From an uncultured Alistipes sp. (lineage in GTDB: Bacteria > Bacteroidota > Bacteroidia > Bacteroidales > Rikenellaceae), in contig CAJTIY010000008.1 of NCBI GenBank assembly GCA_910576555.1, forward strand, positions 1-63,681: a stretch of 63,681 bases of DNA, given 5' to 3'. Below, one piece after another: positions 1 to 8,619 of the stretch; the stretch's first letter is position 1; each line of letters opens with the position of its first letter. The translations under genes and the position numbers were made by a program. The notes beneath the pieces are model-generated. The model ran no database searches, was not told the DNA's origin, and was given only the letters and a program-made list of their open reading frames with translations.

Positions 1-2688
1 AACGTGGTCGTGATCGGCTACGGTACGGGCCGCAAGGTCGGCACGGTGATCGGATCGGTGGATCAGGTCAAGTCCGAGAAGCTCGAAAACCGCCCTTCGA
101 ACAACATCATGGACGCCATGCAGGGTCAGGTCGCAGGTCTCTCCATTTCGACCTCCAACGGTGAGCTGAACACCACGTCGACGATCCGTATCCACGGCAT
201 GGGTTCGCTCTCGGCCGGCGACGAGCCGCTGATCCTGCTCGACGGCGCTCCCATCACGTCGGGTACGCTGATGGCCATGAACCAGAACGATATCGAGTCG
301 ATCAACGTCCTGAAGGACGCTTCGGCCACCTCGATCTACGGTGCGCGCGCCGCAAACGGCGTGATCTACGTCACCACGAAGCGCGGCGCACGCGGTCAGG
401 AGGACGTCGAGGTGACGCTCCGCGCCTCCTACTCGATGTCGAGCGCTACCCAGCCGCGTCTGACGCCGATGAACACGACGCAGTATCTCAACTACATGTC
501 GGACTACATGCCGGCGCTTTACGGCGATATGATGGCCGCTTACGGCTATAACGACGGCCGGAAGTTCGCTATCGACTTCTTGGGTATCGATTCCGATGTG
601 AATGTGAACTGGTACGACAAGATCATCAGCAAAAATGCCCCGATGTACCAGATCGACCTCGCCGTGTCGGGCGGTTCGAAGAAGACGAGCTACTACTTCT
701 CGGGCAACTACTCCGATCAGGAGGGTATCCTTCCCGGATCGAAGCAGAGCCGCTATACGTTCCGTTCGAACATCGATACGAAGGCTACCGACTGGCTGAA
801 GGTGGGTATGAACCTCGCACTGGGTTATCAGGATTCGTCGATGGCTTCGTCGGCCGACACGGAGGGCTCGCTCTTCACGTCGAACCCGATGTTCGCTTCG
901 TTCATGATCCCTTCGTGGCAGCCCTTCAAGAATGCCGACGGCAAGATGCTCGAGTTCCTCGGCCTCTACGGCGATGCCAACCCCCTCGTTACGCCGCGTT
1001 ACACGCCGCGTACGGCCAATCGTCTGCAGATCAACGGTTCGACCTTCGTCGAGATCACTCCCGTGCAGGGTCTGACCGTGCGTTCGGCACTCTCGGCCAA
1101 TGCGTTCGATTATCGTGGCCATACGCACTTCAGCCCCCTGTGGCCGACTTCGAGCGGCGTCTCGGGCAGCGGTTCGGCTTCCGAGTCGTTCCAGCGCAGC
1201 TACAACTGGACGTGGACCAACACGGCCGAGTACCTCTTTACGGTAGCCGACAAGCACAATATCAACGTGCTGCTCGGTCAGGAGACCCTCTACAGCAGCG
1301 GCGAGCTCTTCGGCGTGGCGATGAAGGGTCTGACCAACGACCGTTTCATGACGATCAATCAGGGTACCGAGCTTTCGGGCCTTCCCTCCTATTCGAACAG
1401 CCGCTACGCCTACAACTCGGTCTTCGGCCGCGTGGAGTACAACTACGACAACCGTTACTTCGTCGACGGTCTGGTGCGTAACGACGCCTGCTCGCGTTTC
1501 GGCGCCAACAAGCGCAACGGTCTGTTCTGGGCCGCAGGCGCCATGTGGAAGATTTCGCAGGAGGCTTTCCTGCGCGACAACGCCACCGTTACCGATCTGA
1601 GCCTCAAGGTATCGTACGGTACGCAGGGCAACTCGGGCATCGGCAACTACGCGCAGTACGAATACCTGTCGAGCGGGTATCCCTATGGCGGTCTGAAGTC
1701 GTGGGCGATCGCCAACCCCGGCAACCCCGACCTCGGCTGGGAGAAGCAGTCGACGCTCACCGTAGGTGCCAGCGTGAGCCTGTGGAACAAGCTCGATCTG
1801 GGCGTGGAGTGGTACCGCCGTCAGACCGACGACCTGCTGATGCCCATGCCCAAAGCTCCGTCGTCCGGTTATTCGTCGATCACGAGCAACATCGGTGCGA
1901 TGCGCAACTCGGGCGTCGACGTGACGTTGAACTACAACATCCTGCAGAATAAGGACTGGTTCGTGAACTTCCACGCGACGTTCAACTACAACAAGAACCA
2001 GCTCGTCAAGCTCTGGGATCCGAAACTCAAGAAGTCGGTCGCAGGCGATATGATGTACTATGTCGTAGGTCAGGCCTATCCTACGTTCTACTGCCAGGAG
2101 TGGCGCGGCGTGAATCCCGAAACGGGCGATCCGCAGTGGACGGCTGCCGACGGAGGCATCACCAACGACTTCAACGAGGCCGTGCTGGTGAACCTCGACA
2201 AGTCGCCGCAGGCTCCCTTCACGGGCGGTTTCGGTGTCTCGGCCACGTGGAAGGGCCTTTCGCTGATCGCGGACTTCTCGTGGGTCGCAGGCAACTACAT
2301 GGTCAACAACAACCTCTATTTCTGGGCCAACACCGACTTCGCGGCAGGTTACAATCAGGTGACCGAGGTGCTCGACTACTGGAAGAAGCCGGGCGACCGC
2401 ACGAAGTACCCGCGTCTGGGCAGCAGCGGCACGCAGTTCGACTCGCGTCTGATCGAGGACGCTTCGTTCCTGCGTCTGAAGAACATCCAGATCGCCTACA
2501 CGCTGCCCAAGTCGCTGCTCAACAAGACCCGTTTCATCAAGGGCCTGAAGGTGTATGTCGGCGCACGTAACCTCTGGACGCTGACCGGCTACAACGGTCT
2601 CGACCCCGAGGTGACGGAGAACGTATTCGATACGGACGTATATCCCAACATGCGTCAGTGGACGTTCGGTTGCGAGTTCAAGTTCTAA
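1..2688 (+). CDS. SusC/RagA-family TonB-linked outer membrane transporter (5' end missing)
   Basis: This is the outer-membrane beta-barrel of a SusC/SusD nutrient importer, energised by TonB. The window opens inside the gene: the first codons read NVVVIGYG, the usual junction between the N-terminal carboxypeptidase-regulatory-like domain and the plug, so the signal peptide and that domain lie upstream. The plug follows (MQGQVAGLSIS, then IRIHGMGSLSAGDEPLILLD), and the remainder is barrel strands ending in an aromatic C-terminus (WTFGCEFKF). 895 codons are visible. The partner SusD gene starts 39 bases later. Substrate cannot be read from sequence; no glycoside hydrolase or regulator is adjacent inside the window. 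Confidence 0.95.
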   Translation, partial: NVVVIGYGTGRKVGTVIGSVDQVKSEKLENRPSNNIMDAMQGQVAGLSISTSNGELNTTSTIRIHGMGSLSAGDEPLILLDGAPITSGTLMAMNQNDIESINVLKDASATSIYGARAANGVIYVTTKRGARGQEDVEVTLRASYSMSSATQPRLTPMNTTQYLNYMSDYMPALYGDMMAAYGYNDGRKFAIDFLGIDSDVNVNWYDKIISKNAPMYQIDLAVSGGSKKTSYYFSGNYSDQEGILPGSKQSRYTFRSNIDTKATDWLKVGMNLALGYQDSSMASSADTEGSLFTSNPMFASFMIPSWQPFKNADGKMLEFLGLYGDANPLVTPRYTPRTANRLQINGSTFVEITPVQGLTVRSALSANAFDYRGHTHFSPLWPTSSGVSGSGSASESFQRSYNWTWTNTAEYLFTVADKHNINVLLGQETLYSSGELFGVAMKGLTNDRFMTINQGTELSGLPSYSNSRYAYNSVFGRVEYNYDNRYFVDGLVRNDACSRFGANKRNGLFWAAGAMWKISQEAFLRDNATVTDLSLKVSYGTQGNSGIGNYAQYEYLSSGYPYGGLKSWAIANPGNPDLGWEKQSTLTVGASVSLWNKLDLGVEWYRRQTDDLLMPMPKAPSSGYSSITSNIGAMRNSGVDVTLNYNILQNKDWFVNFHATFNYNKNQLVKLWDPKLKKSVAGDMMYYVVGQAYPTFYCQEWRGVNPETGDPQWTAADGGITNDFNEAVLVNLDKSPQAPFTGGFGVSATWKGLSLIADFSWVAGNYMVNNNLYFWANTDFAAGYNQVTEVLDYWKKPGDRTKYPRLGSSGTQFDSRLIEDASFLRLKNIQIAYTLPKSLLNKTRFIKGLKVYVGARNLWTLTGYNGLDPEVTENVFDTDVYPNMRQWTFGCEFKF

Positions 2689-2727
2689 TCACCTCATTCG
2701 GAATTAACAACATACGAGAATATGCAT

Positions 2728-4224
2728 ATGAAAAAGATAGCGATTTTAACGGCCGTAGCGCTCGGCTCACTGCTCGTCTTCTCCTCCTGCGATCTGGATA
2801 TCGATCCCGATACCTCCATCAAGGGAGACGACGCCTACACGTTCGAATACGTCGAGGGCGAGCGTGCCGGCGTGTACAGCGGACTCAAGTCCATTACCTC
2901 GGGCGCATACCTTTACGATGCCGACTACCAGTCGGACCTCTTCAACGAGACGGCCATGTCGGGCAACCGCGGCGGTTTCTTCCACCGCTGGAACCTCTAT
3001 CCGAACGATCAGGACGTAACGGGCATCTGGTCGGGTTACTACAGCATGATCGACCGCATCAACTATACGATCCGCGCCATCGACGTCGTGTCGGATAAGG
3101 ACGATGTGACCGAGAACCTCGCACAGCTGGCGCTCTATCGTGCCGAGATGTGCCTGCTCCGTGCCTATACGGTGCATCAGCTCGTGCTGCGCTTCTGCGA
3201 GGACTACGATCCCGCAAGCGCTTCGCAGCAGCCGGGTGTACCTTATCCTACGGAGTTCAACCCCGATGCCAAGTTGCCGCGCGAAACGCTGGTCGACACC
3301 TATCGCAAGATCAACGAGGACATCAAGTCCGCGGAGACGCTGCTGCGCAACATTCAGGGCGAAGCGGATAACATCTATCTGTCGGGCGATGCCGTGACGG
3401 CGTTCAAGGCGCAGGTCGCTTTGCAGATGCACGACTACACGAATGCTTCCGCCTATGCTTCGTCGCTCTATGCGAAGTATCCGCTCGCACAGTCGCAGAC
3501 CGATCTGGAGCGTATGTGGCGTGAGGATAGCTCCTCGGAGACGATCTTCCAGCCCGAAGTGGTGCCCGCTTCGCTCGGTTCGGTAGGTTCGATGTACGAC
3601 TACTATTCGGGAACGTGGAGCTCTGCCGTATCGGCATTCAACTGCGCTCCGGGTTATGTGCTCGAAAACTGGGTCAAGGAGCTCTATGAGGCCGGCGACC
3701 GTCGGGTCGGCGTATATCTCGCCAATTCGCGCGTGTTCTACAACGACAAAACCTTCAACGGCTTCCTGATGACGAAGTTCCTCGGCAACAAGATGTTCCA
3801 GACCGACAAGAAGATCTACGTCTACAAGAACATGCCGAAGGTCTTCCGTATCGCCGACATGTATCTGATCGACGCCGAGGCGAAGTATCGTTCGGGCGGC
3901 GATGCGCTGACGCCGCTCAACGCGCTGCGCGAGTCGCGCGGTCTCTCGGCGCTGGAGTCGGCGACGGTGACGGGCGACGACCTCTTCACGGAGATCAAGA
4001 ACGAGCGCGTTCGCGAGACGTTGGGCGAAGGCCAGCGTCTGACCGACCTGAAGCGTTGGAACGAGGGTATTTCGCGCGATTACCAGACGAGTCTGCAGAA
4101 CGTGCTCCGCGGTTATATCTACAATATTCCGGCCGGTACGTACATGTTCGTTTGGCCGATCCCGCAGCTCGAGATGTCCAACAATCCCAATATCGGTACG
4201 CAGAATCCGGGTTACCTCCAGTAA
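2728..4224 (+). CDS. SusD/RagB-family surface nutrient-binding lipoprotein
   Basis: This is the surface lipoprotein that caps the SusC barrel and captures substrate. The N-terminus MKKIAILTAVALGS leads to a lipobox (VFSSC), so Cys is the lipidated residue. The chain has SusD hallmarks: an N-terminal SusD-like region, a TPR-like middle (AQLALYRAEMCLLRAYT), an RxxE block near the end (NERVRETLGEGQRLTDLKRW), and the C-terminal signature PIPQLEMSNNPN followed by QNPGY. Length, about 498 residues, is typical. ATG 2722 in the same frame would only add MH; 2728 gives a conventional signal peptide. It is cotranscribed with the SusC gene and followed at once by a terminator. Confidence 0.96.
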   Translation: MKKIAILTAVALGSLLVFSSCDLDIDPDTSIKGDDAYTFEYVEGERAGVYSGLKSITSGAYLYDADYQSDLFNETAMSGNRGGFFHRWNLYPNDQDVTGIWSGYYSMIDRINYTIRAIDVVSDKDDVTENLAQLALYRAEMCLLRAYTVHQLVLRFCEDYDPASASQQPGVPYPTEFNPDAKLPRETLVDTYRKINEDIKSAETLLRNIQGEADNIYLSGDAVTAFKAQVALQMHDYTNASAYASSLYAKYPLAQSQTDLERMWREDSSSETIFQPEVVPASLGSVGSMYDYYSGTWSSAVSAFNCAPGYVLENWVKELYEAGDRRVGVYLANSRVFYNDKTFNGFLMTKFLGNKMFQTDKKIYVYKNMPKVFRIADMYLIDAEAKYRSGGDALTPLNALRESRGLSALESATVTGDDLFTEIKNERVRETLGEGQRLTDLKRWNEGISRDYQTSLQNVLRGYIYNIPAGTYMFVWPIPQLEMSNNPNIGTQNPGYLQ

Positions 4225-4249
4225 TCGATTCTTACCGTAAGCGCTTTCG

Positions 4250-4279
4250 GGCCGTCCCTTCGGGGGCGGCCTTTTTTTT
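4250..4279 (+). terminator. Rho-independent terminator after susCD
   Basis: A 9-bp GC-rich stem (4250-4258 with 4263-4271, one G-U pair) closes on a cUUCGg tetraloop and is followed by eight T residues. It ends the SusC/SusD transcript. Confidence 0.93.
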
Positions 4280-4522
4280 GTGCCGGCGTTTTTCGTCGTT
4301 GCGGGAGAGGGGGGGGATGGCGGAGCTGCGTCTGCTTTCGTGGCTGCATCTGTCTTCGGGGCCGGATCGCGGGAGGCGATAGGGGAGTGGGGCATGGGAT
4401 CGGGCCGTTCGCGGGTGTGTGCGGCTCCGGGAGCCATATCGGTCGTCGGGGGACTGACGGGGGTGGAAATGCCGTTTTCGGTACGTGCTTGCGGCTGGGA
4501 AAACGAAAATAGTTCGATTTTT

Positions 4523-4553
4523 TTTGCATTTCCCGAAATTATGGTTACCTTTG
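4523..4553 (+). promoter_or_regulatory. Bacteroidota promoter for tRNA-Phe
   Basis: TTTG at 4523-4526, a 19-bp spacer, then TACCTTTG at 4546-4553 match the Bacteroidota sigma-70-type consensus (TTTG...TAnnTTTG). Transcription would start near 4560, about 80 bases before the mature tRNA. Confidence 0.8.
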
Positions 4554-4637
4554 CACACGCAACGAAACCGAAAGGGATGCCGGTTATGCCGGTCGAGGTT
4601 CGGGTCGGTTGCAGACGAGTCCGATGACTCGGCGGAT

Positions 4638-4710
4638 GGTGCCATAGCTCAGTTGGTAGAGCAAAGGACTGAAAATCCTTGTGTCCCCGGTTCGATTCCT
4701 GGTGGTACCA
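4638..4710 (+). tRNA. tRNA-Phe (GAA)
   Basis: A 73-base cloverleaf folds with a 7-bp acceptor stem (GGTGCCA with TGGTACC, one G-U), D stem GCTC/GAGC, anticodon stem AAGGA/TCCTT and anticodon GAA at 4671-4673, so it decodes Phe. The T arm has loop TTCGATT. Position 51-63 of the T stem is a C-U mismatch. Discriminator base is A; CCA is not encoded (CGA follows). Flanked by its own promoter and terminator. Confidence 0.97.
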
Positions 4711-4712
4711 CG

Positions 4713-4745
4713 AAAACGACTTGCAGCGATGCAGGTCGTTTTTCT
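4713..4745 (+). terminator. Terminator after tRNA-Phe
   Basis: A near-perfect inverted repeat (AAAACGACTTGCA with TGCAGGTCGTTTT, loop GCGA) ends in a T-rich run starting three bases after the tRNA, giving a monocistronic tRNA unit. Confidence 0.85.
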
Positions 4746-4975
4746 TTTGTCTTGTTCGGTTGTATCGGGTTTCTTCCGAAGCGGCGCGTAAACTGCCGGC
4801 GGCGGTAAAGTTTCGAGGTTCGTTGCTCCGGGATGGCGTCGGTGCCGAGGGGTGCAGGCCGAATGGTTGCGGGATTGCGGCCCGGGCGCATTGGCATGGC
4901 TTTTGACCCGTTCGGAGCGAGCCCGTCGCGTTCGCTGCGACGGGGATGAACCGTAAAATTTCAAAACGCGCACGT

Positions 4976-5422
4976 ATGACACCCGCAAGACGCAATCAGA
5001 ACTGGCTGCCGAGCATCTTCGGCGATTTTCTGGGGCCCGAATGGCTCGAGCACCGCAACTCTTCGGCTCCGGCCGTCAATATCATCGACACCGAGTCGGG
5101 TTATAAGGTCGAGGTGGCCGCTCCGGGCATGACCCGCGACGACTTTAAGGTACACCTCGATGCGGATAACGAGCTGGTCATCTCGCTGGAGAAGAAGTCC
5201 GAGCAGAAGGAGGAGGACAAGGATAAGGAGCGGAAGAGCAAAGGCACCTACCTGCGCCGCGAATTCTCCTACACGCGGTTCCAGCAGCGGTTGTTGCTGC
5301 CCGACAACATCGAGCGCGACAAGATCTCGGCGAAGGTCGAGCACGGCGTCATGGTCATCGACATCCCCAAGAAGAGGGAGGTCGAGGCGCAGGTCACCGC
5401 GCGCCAGATCGAGGTGAAGTAG
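4976..5422 (+). CDS. Hsp20/alpha-crystallin small heat-shock protein
   Basis: An ATP-independent holdase chaperone of the cytoplasm. The 148-residue chain has a short N-terminal arm (NQNWLPSIFGDF), an alpha-crystallin domain at about residues 30-130 with the typical YKVEVAAPGMTRDDF start and VEHGVMVIDIPKK near its end, and a short C-terminal tail. A lysine/glutamate-rich loop (residues about 75-92) sits in the middle of the domain. I place the start at ATG 4976 because relatives begin with a short basic stretch directly before NQNWLPS; ATG 4946 is in frame and would add MNRKISKRAR. Monocistronic, with a strong terminator behind it. Confidence 0.93.
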   Translation: MTPARRNQNWLPSIFGDFLGPEWLEHRNSSAPAVNIIDTESGYKVEVAAPGMTRDDFKVHLDADNELVISLEKKSEQKEEDKDKERKSKGTYLRREFSYTRFQQRLLLPDNIERDKISAKVEHGVMVIDIPKKREVEAQVTARQIEVK

Positions 5423-5468
5423 CCGCCGTCGAGAGCGGCTTTCGCGAATTCGGGCGCGAAGCCCGTCG

Positions 5469-5500
5469 ACCGGCCGGGAATCCTCCCGGCCGGTTTTTTT
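5469..5500 (+). terminator. Terminator after hsp20
   Basis: An 11-bp perfect stem (5469-5479 with 5484-5494, ACCGGCCGGGA and its complement) with a 4-base loop is followed by a run of seven T. Confidence 0.93.
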
Positions 5501-5757
5501 CGTGGATGCTGCGGAGCTCGCATCCGTTTCGTGCGGCCTGGGAGGGTGGCCGCAGTGCGAGGCCGTGGGCCGCAGCGGAAGGTTGCCGGTAGCCGGAAAT
5601 GGCGCTGCGGAGGGCCGCCGGCATCATCGATGGAAGCGGCTCCCGCGGCTGGGGCCTGCGATGTCGCTTGCGGCCGGGAAGAGGCGCCGGATGCGGCGAT
5701 GCGGAGCCCGTAGCGAAAGGGGCGGCCTGCGGTGCGGCGCCTTCCGTGGCTGCGGGC

Positions 5758-5788
5758 TTGCTTTTCCCGTGCGGATTGCCTATCTTTG
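5758..5788 (+). promoter_or_regulatory. Promoter of cutC, nearly touching the start codon
   Basis: TTG at 5758-5760, 20-bp spacer, TATCTTTG at 5781-5788. The cutC ATG is at 5793, only five bases past the -7 box, so the transcript is probably leaderless or nearly so. Confidence 0.72.
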
Positions 5789-5792
5789 TTCT

Positions 5793-6539
5793 ATGACCAC
5801 CGAACTTTGCGCCTACTCCGTCGAGTCCTGCTCGATCGCCGCCCGGTGCGGCGCGACGCGGGTCGAGCTGTGCGCTGCGCCCTACGAGGGCGGCACGACC
5901 CCTTCGGCGGCGGCCATCCGCATGGCGCGCCGTATTCCCGGTTTGCAGCTCTCCGTGATGATCCGTCCGCGCGGCGGCGATTTCCTCTACTCCGACGCCG
6001 AATTCCGGCAGATGATCGAGGAGGTGCGCTTCGCGCGCGACGAGGGGGCCGACTGCGCCGTGTTCGGTCTCTTGACGGCGGACGGTCGTGTCGACAGGGA
6101 GCGCACGGCGGCGCTCGTCGCCGAAGCGGGACCCATGCGGGCCGTGTTCCACCGGGCGTTCGACATGGCGCGCGACCTTCCGGAGGCCCTCGAGACGGTC
6201 ATCCGGACCGGATGCGCCCGGATCCTCACCTCGGGCGGCTGCAATACGGCCGAAGAGGGGCTCGAACCGCTGCGCAGGCTGGTGCGACGGGCGGCCGGGC
6301 GCATCGAAATCATGGCGGGCAGCGGTGTGAATCCCGCGAACGTGGGGCGCATCGCGGCGACGGGTATCGATGCCGTCCATTTCAGCGCCCGAAGCATGCG
6401 CGAGAGCGGCATGACATGGCGCAATCCGGCGATTTCGATGGGCGGCGTGCCGGGAATTCCCGAGTTCGCATCGCCCTGTGCCGACGAGGGGATCGTGCGT
6501 CGCATCCTGTGCGCGCTCGACGCCTGCGGCCGATCGTAG
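5793..6539 (+). CDS. cutC: CutC-family TIM-barrel protein
   Basis: A 248-residue CutC-family protein, historically tied to copper homeostasis although its enzyme activity is unknown. It starts ELCAYSVESC and carries the family blocks GATRVELCAAPYEGGTTPS, MIRPRGGDFLYSD, FGLLTADGRVD, VFHRAFDM, ILTSGGCNTA and IMAGSGVNPAN, as expected for its (beta/alpha)8 barrel. The start ATG 5793 matches the usual N-terminus and follows a promoter by five bases. The 290 bases upstream, back to the hsp20 terminator, hold no gene I can support. Monocistronic in appearance. Confidence 0.93.
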   Translation: MTTELCAYSVESCSIAARCGATRVELCAAPYEGGTTPSAAAIRMARRIPGLQLSVMIRPRGGDFLYSDAEFRQMIEEVRFARDEGADCAVFGLLTADGRVDRERTAALVAEAGPMRAVFHRAFDMARDLPEALETVIRTGCARILTSGGCNTAEEGLEPLRRLVRRAAGRIEIMAGSGVNPANVGRIAATGIDAVHFSARSMRESGMTWRNPAISMGGVPGIPEFASPCADEGIVRRILCALDACGRS

Positions 6540-6745
6540 CCGAGCCGGGCGGGGCCCTCGTCGGGGCGGGCCGACGAGCCGCAAGCGCAGACCGGCGGCG
6601 GGCCGTTGCCCGAAGCTGCGGTGCGCGGGTTGCAGACCGGCGGACGATGCTGGGCAGGTATTCCGGACCGTTGGCCGAAGCCGCAATCCGCAGATTGCGA
6701 CAGCGGCCGGTCCGCGTGTAGTTGCAACAACCCAAAAACTTCGAT

Positions 6746-7927
6746 ATGAAACGAATCCTCCTTCTCCTTTTTGCGGCGGCGACGGTCGCCTGCGGTCGTT
6801 ACGGTGCGGGTGTTCCGGCCGCTTACGAACTGCTGCTCGACGCTGCGCTGGCGCAATCTTCCCGCAGCGACAGCCTGCGTGCGCTGCTGCGCGAGACGCC
6901 TCGGTCCGACCGCGAGGCGATGGCCTGCCTGATCGCCTACATGCCTGCGGGTGATCGCGATACGATGCGGCTCGATCTGCTGCGCGAGAACGTCGCCTAT
7001 GCGTGCCGTGCCCGCCGCGAGTTCGGCTGGTGCCGTACCTTGCCCGACTCGGTGTTCCTGAACGAAGTGCTGCCCTATGCGGCGGTCGACGAGGTGCGCG
7101 ACGCTTGGCGCCGCGACTTCTACGACCGTTTCGCGCCGATGGTCGCCGCATGCACCGATCTGCGGAGTGCCGCCGAGACGGTCAACCGGGCCCTGCGTGA
7201 TGCCGTGGGGGTCGACTACAACACGGCGCGCGAGAAGACCAACCAAAGCCCCGCCGAGTCGATGCGGCAGGGGATGGCCTCCTGCACGGGACTTTCGGTG
7301 CTGCTCGTCGATGCGCTGCGGGCGGTCGGCGTGCCGGCCCGCTTCGTCGGGACGCCCGCATGGCACGACGACCGGGGCAACCACAGCTGGACGGAGGTGT
7401 GGTTCGACGGCGCTTGGCACTTTACGGAGTACTACTTCCCGGGATTCGACAGCGCATGGTTCCATGCCGATGCCGGCAAGGCCGTGCCGGGGCATGCGCA
7501 CGGCATCTACGCCGTTTCGTTCCGTCCGACGGGCGACTGGTTCCCGATGGTCTGGAGCGAGGATTCGCGGGCGGTTCACGGCGAGGATGTGACGCAGGAG
7601 TATGTCGCAGGGTATGCTGCGGCCGCCGGCGAGCGGCTGGAGGCGGGGACGCACGTGCCGGTGCGCTTCGCGATGTTCCGCGATGCGGCCCATGCGTCGG
7701 CCTCGGCGGATCGGGTGGCGGCCAACGTCGATGTCTTCTCGGAGGGGCTGCAGACGGGGGGCGGACGCACGGCGGGGCCCCTGCAGGACATGAACGACTG
7801 CCTCACGTTCCTGCTCGAGAAGGGGCGTACCTATGCGTTCCGTTACGCGGATGCCCGCGGCGAGGCCGCGGAGGTGGCGGTGACGGTGGGCGACGAGCCG
7901 ATAACCGTGACAGGCTACATGGAGTGA
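6746..7927 (+). CDS. Transglutaminase-like lipoprotein
   Basis: A 393-residue exported lipoprotein: MKRILLLLFAAATVACG ends in a lipobox with the acceptor Cys at residue 16. The middle contains a transglutaminase-like (papain-fold) core with the nucleophile in ASCTGLSVLL (Cys about residue 179) and the His in GNHSWTEVWF (about 211), followed by an aromatic stretch with an Asp (EYYFPGFD) that could complete the triad. The C-terminal third looks like an all-beta domain with no name I recognise. Start chosen at ATG 6746 because it gives a clean signal; an in-frame ATG at 6722 would spoil it. Probably a periplasmic or surface protease or peptide-crosslink enzyme; substrate unknown. Confidence 0.88.
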   Translation: MKRILLLLFAAATVACGRYGAGVPAAYELLLDAALAQSSRSDSLRALLRETPRSDREAMACLIAYMPAGDRDTMRLDLLRENVAYACRARREFGWCRTLPDSVFLNEVLPYAAVDEVRDAWRRDFYDRFAPMVAACTDLRSAAETVNRALRDAVGVDYNTAREKTNQSPAESMRQGMASCTGLSVLLVDALRAVGVPARFVGTPAWHDDRGNHSWTEVWFDGAWHFTEYYFPGFDSAWFHADAGKAVPGHAHGIYAVSFRPTGDWFPMVWSEDSRAVHGEDVTQEYVAGYAAAAGERLEAGTHVPVRFAMFRDAAHASASADRVAANVDVFSEGLQTGGGRTAGPLQDMNDCLTFLLEKGRTYAFRYADARGEAAEVAVTVGDEPITVTGYME

Positions 7928-7935
7928 CGATGACT

Positions 7936-7968
7936 GCGGCCCCGGGATGTTCCGGGGCCGCGTTTTTT
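7936..7968 (+). terminator. Terminator after transglutaminase-like gene
   Basis: A 10-bp perfect stem (GCGGCCCCGG at 7936-7945 with its complement at 7952-7961) and a G plus six T tail, eight bases after the stop codon. Confidence 0.92.
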
Positions 7969-8139
7969 CGCCATGCCGCGTCGAACCGTCGCCGCGTCGA
8001 TGTTCCATCGTGCGGCGGAGCGTTGCGGGCCGCACGGGTCGTCGGCGGTGTCGGAACGCCGGCCGGGCGACCGGGCGATTGGGCGATCGGACCGTCGGGC
8101 CGCGGGCGGTTTTCCGGCCGCAGGCTGTCCGCGAGCGGG

Positions 8140-8619
8140 TTATTCTCCCTCCGCGACCGGCCGCGGGAGCTCCAGACGGAGGATGGGGTAGGGCTTGCCC
8201 GAGGCGTCGCGGGCATGGCGCCCGACGACGCGGAATCCCATGCGGGCGTAGAATCCGACGGCCTGCCCGTTCTGCTCGTTGACATCCGTGGCCCGCACGC
8301 CGCAGCGTTCGACGACATGGGCGACGAGCCGGCCTCCGCAGCCGCAGCCCCGCCGTTCGGGGGCGACGAAGAGCATTTCGAGCCGCCGGCCGTCGACGCC
8401 CGCGAAGGCGGCGATCCGGCCCTGCCCGTCGCGCAGGACGTAGAGCGCGACGGCCGCGAGGGCCTCGTCGCAGACCATGCGGCGGAAGAATCCGATGTCG
8501 TCCGGCGCGAGGAAGTCGTGCGTCGCACGCACCGATGCCTCCCACAGGTCGGTCAGTGCGTCGAGCTCCTCGGCGGCGGGCCGTTCGAGCCGTTCGATCG
8601 GGGCCTTCAGGGCATCCAT
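8140..8619 (-). CDS. GNAT-family N-acetyltransferase
   Basis: A 159-residue acyl-CoA-dependent acetyltransferase of the GNAT fold. The acetyl-CoA loop motif appears as APERRGCGCGGRLV (R/Q-x-x-G-x-G/A form, around residues 87-100), and the C-terminal half has the usual DVNEQNGQAVGFYARMGF block before the last strands. This resembles small YjaB/YhhY-like single-domain GNATs; the acceptor cannot be told. Its ATG overlaps the 3' end of the upstream nucleotidyltransferase-like gene by 13 bases, so the two are translationally coupled. Last gene of the minus-strand group that begins with the Nudix hydrolase. Confidence 0.88.
   Translation of the reverse strand: MDALKAPIERLERPAAEELDALTDLWEASVRATHDFLAPDDIGFFRRMVCDEALAAVALYVLRDGQGRIAAFAGVDGRRLEMLFVAPERRGCGCGGRLVAHVVERCGVRATDVNEQNGQAVGFYARMGFRVVGRHARDASGKPYPILRLELPRPVAEGE

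Noticed and set aside
2767..4995. 742-codon open frame on the minus strand over the SusD gene
   Set aside because: It is antisense to a clear SusD gene and the tRNA-Phe unit, is Arg/Leu-rich, and has no family signature. High GC produces such frames.
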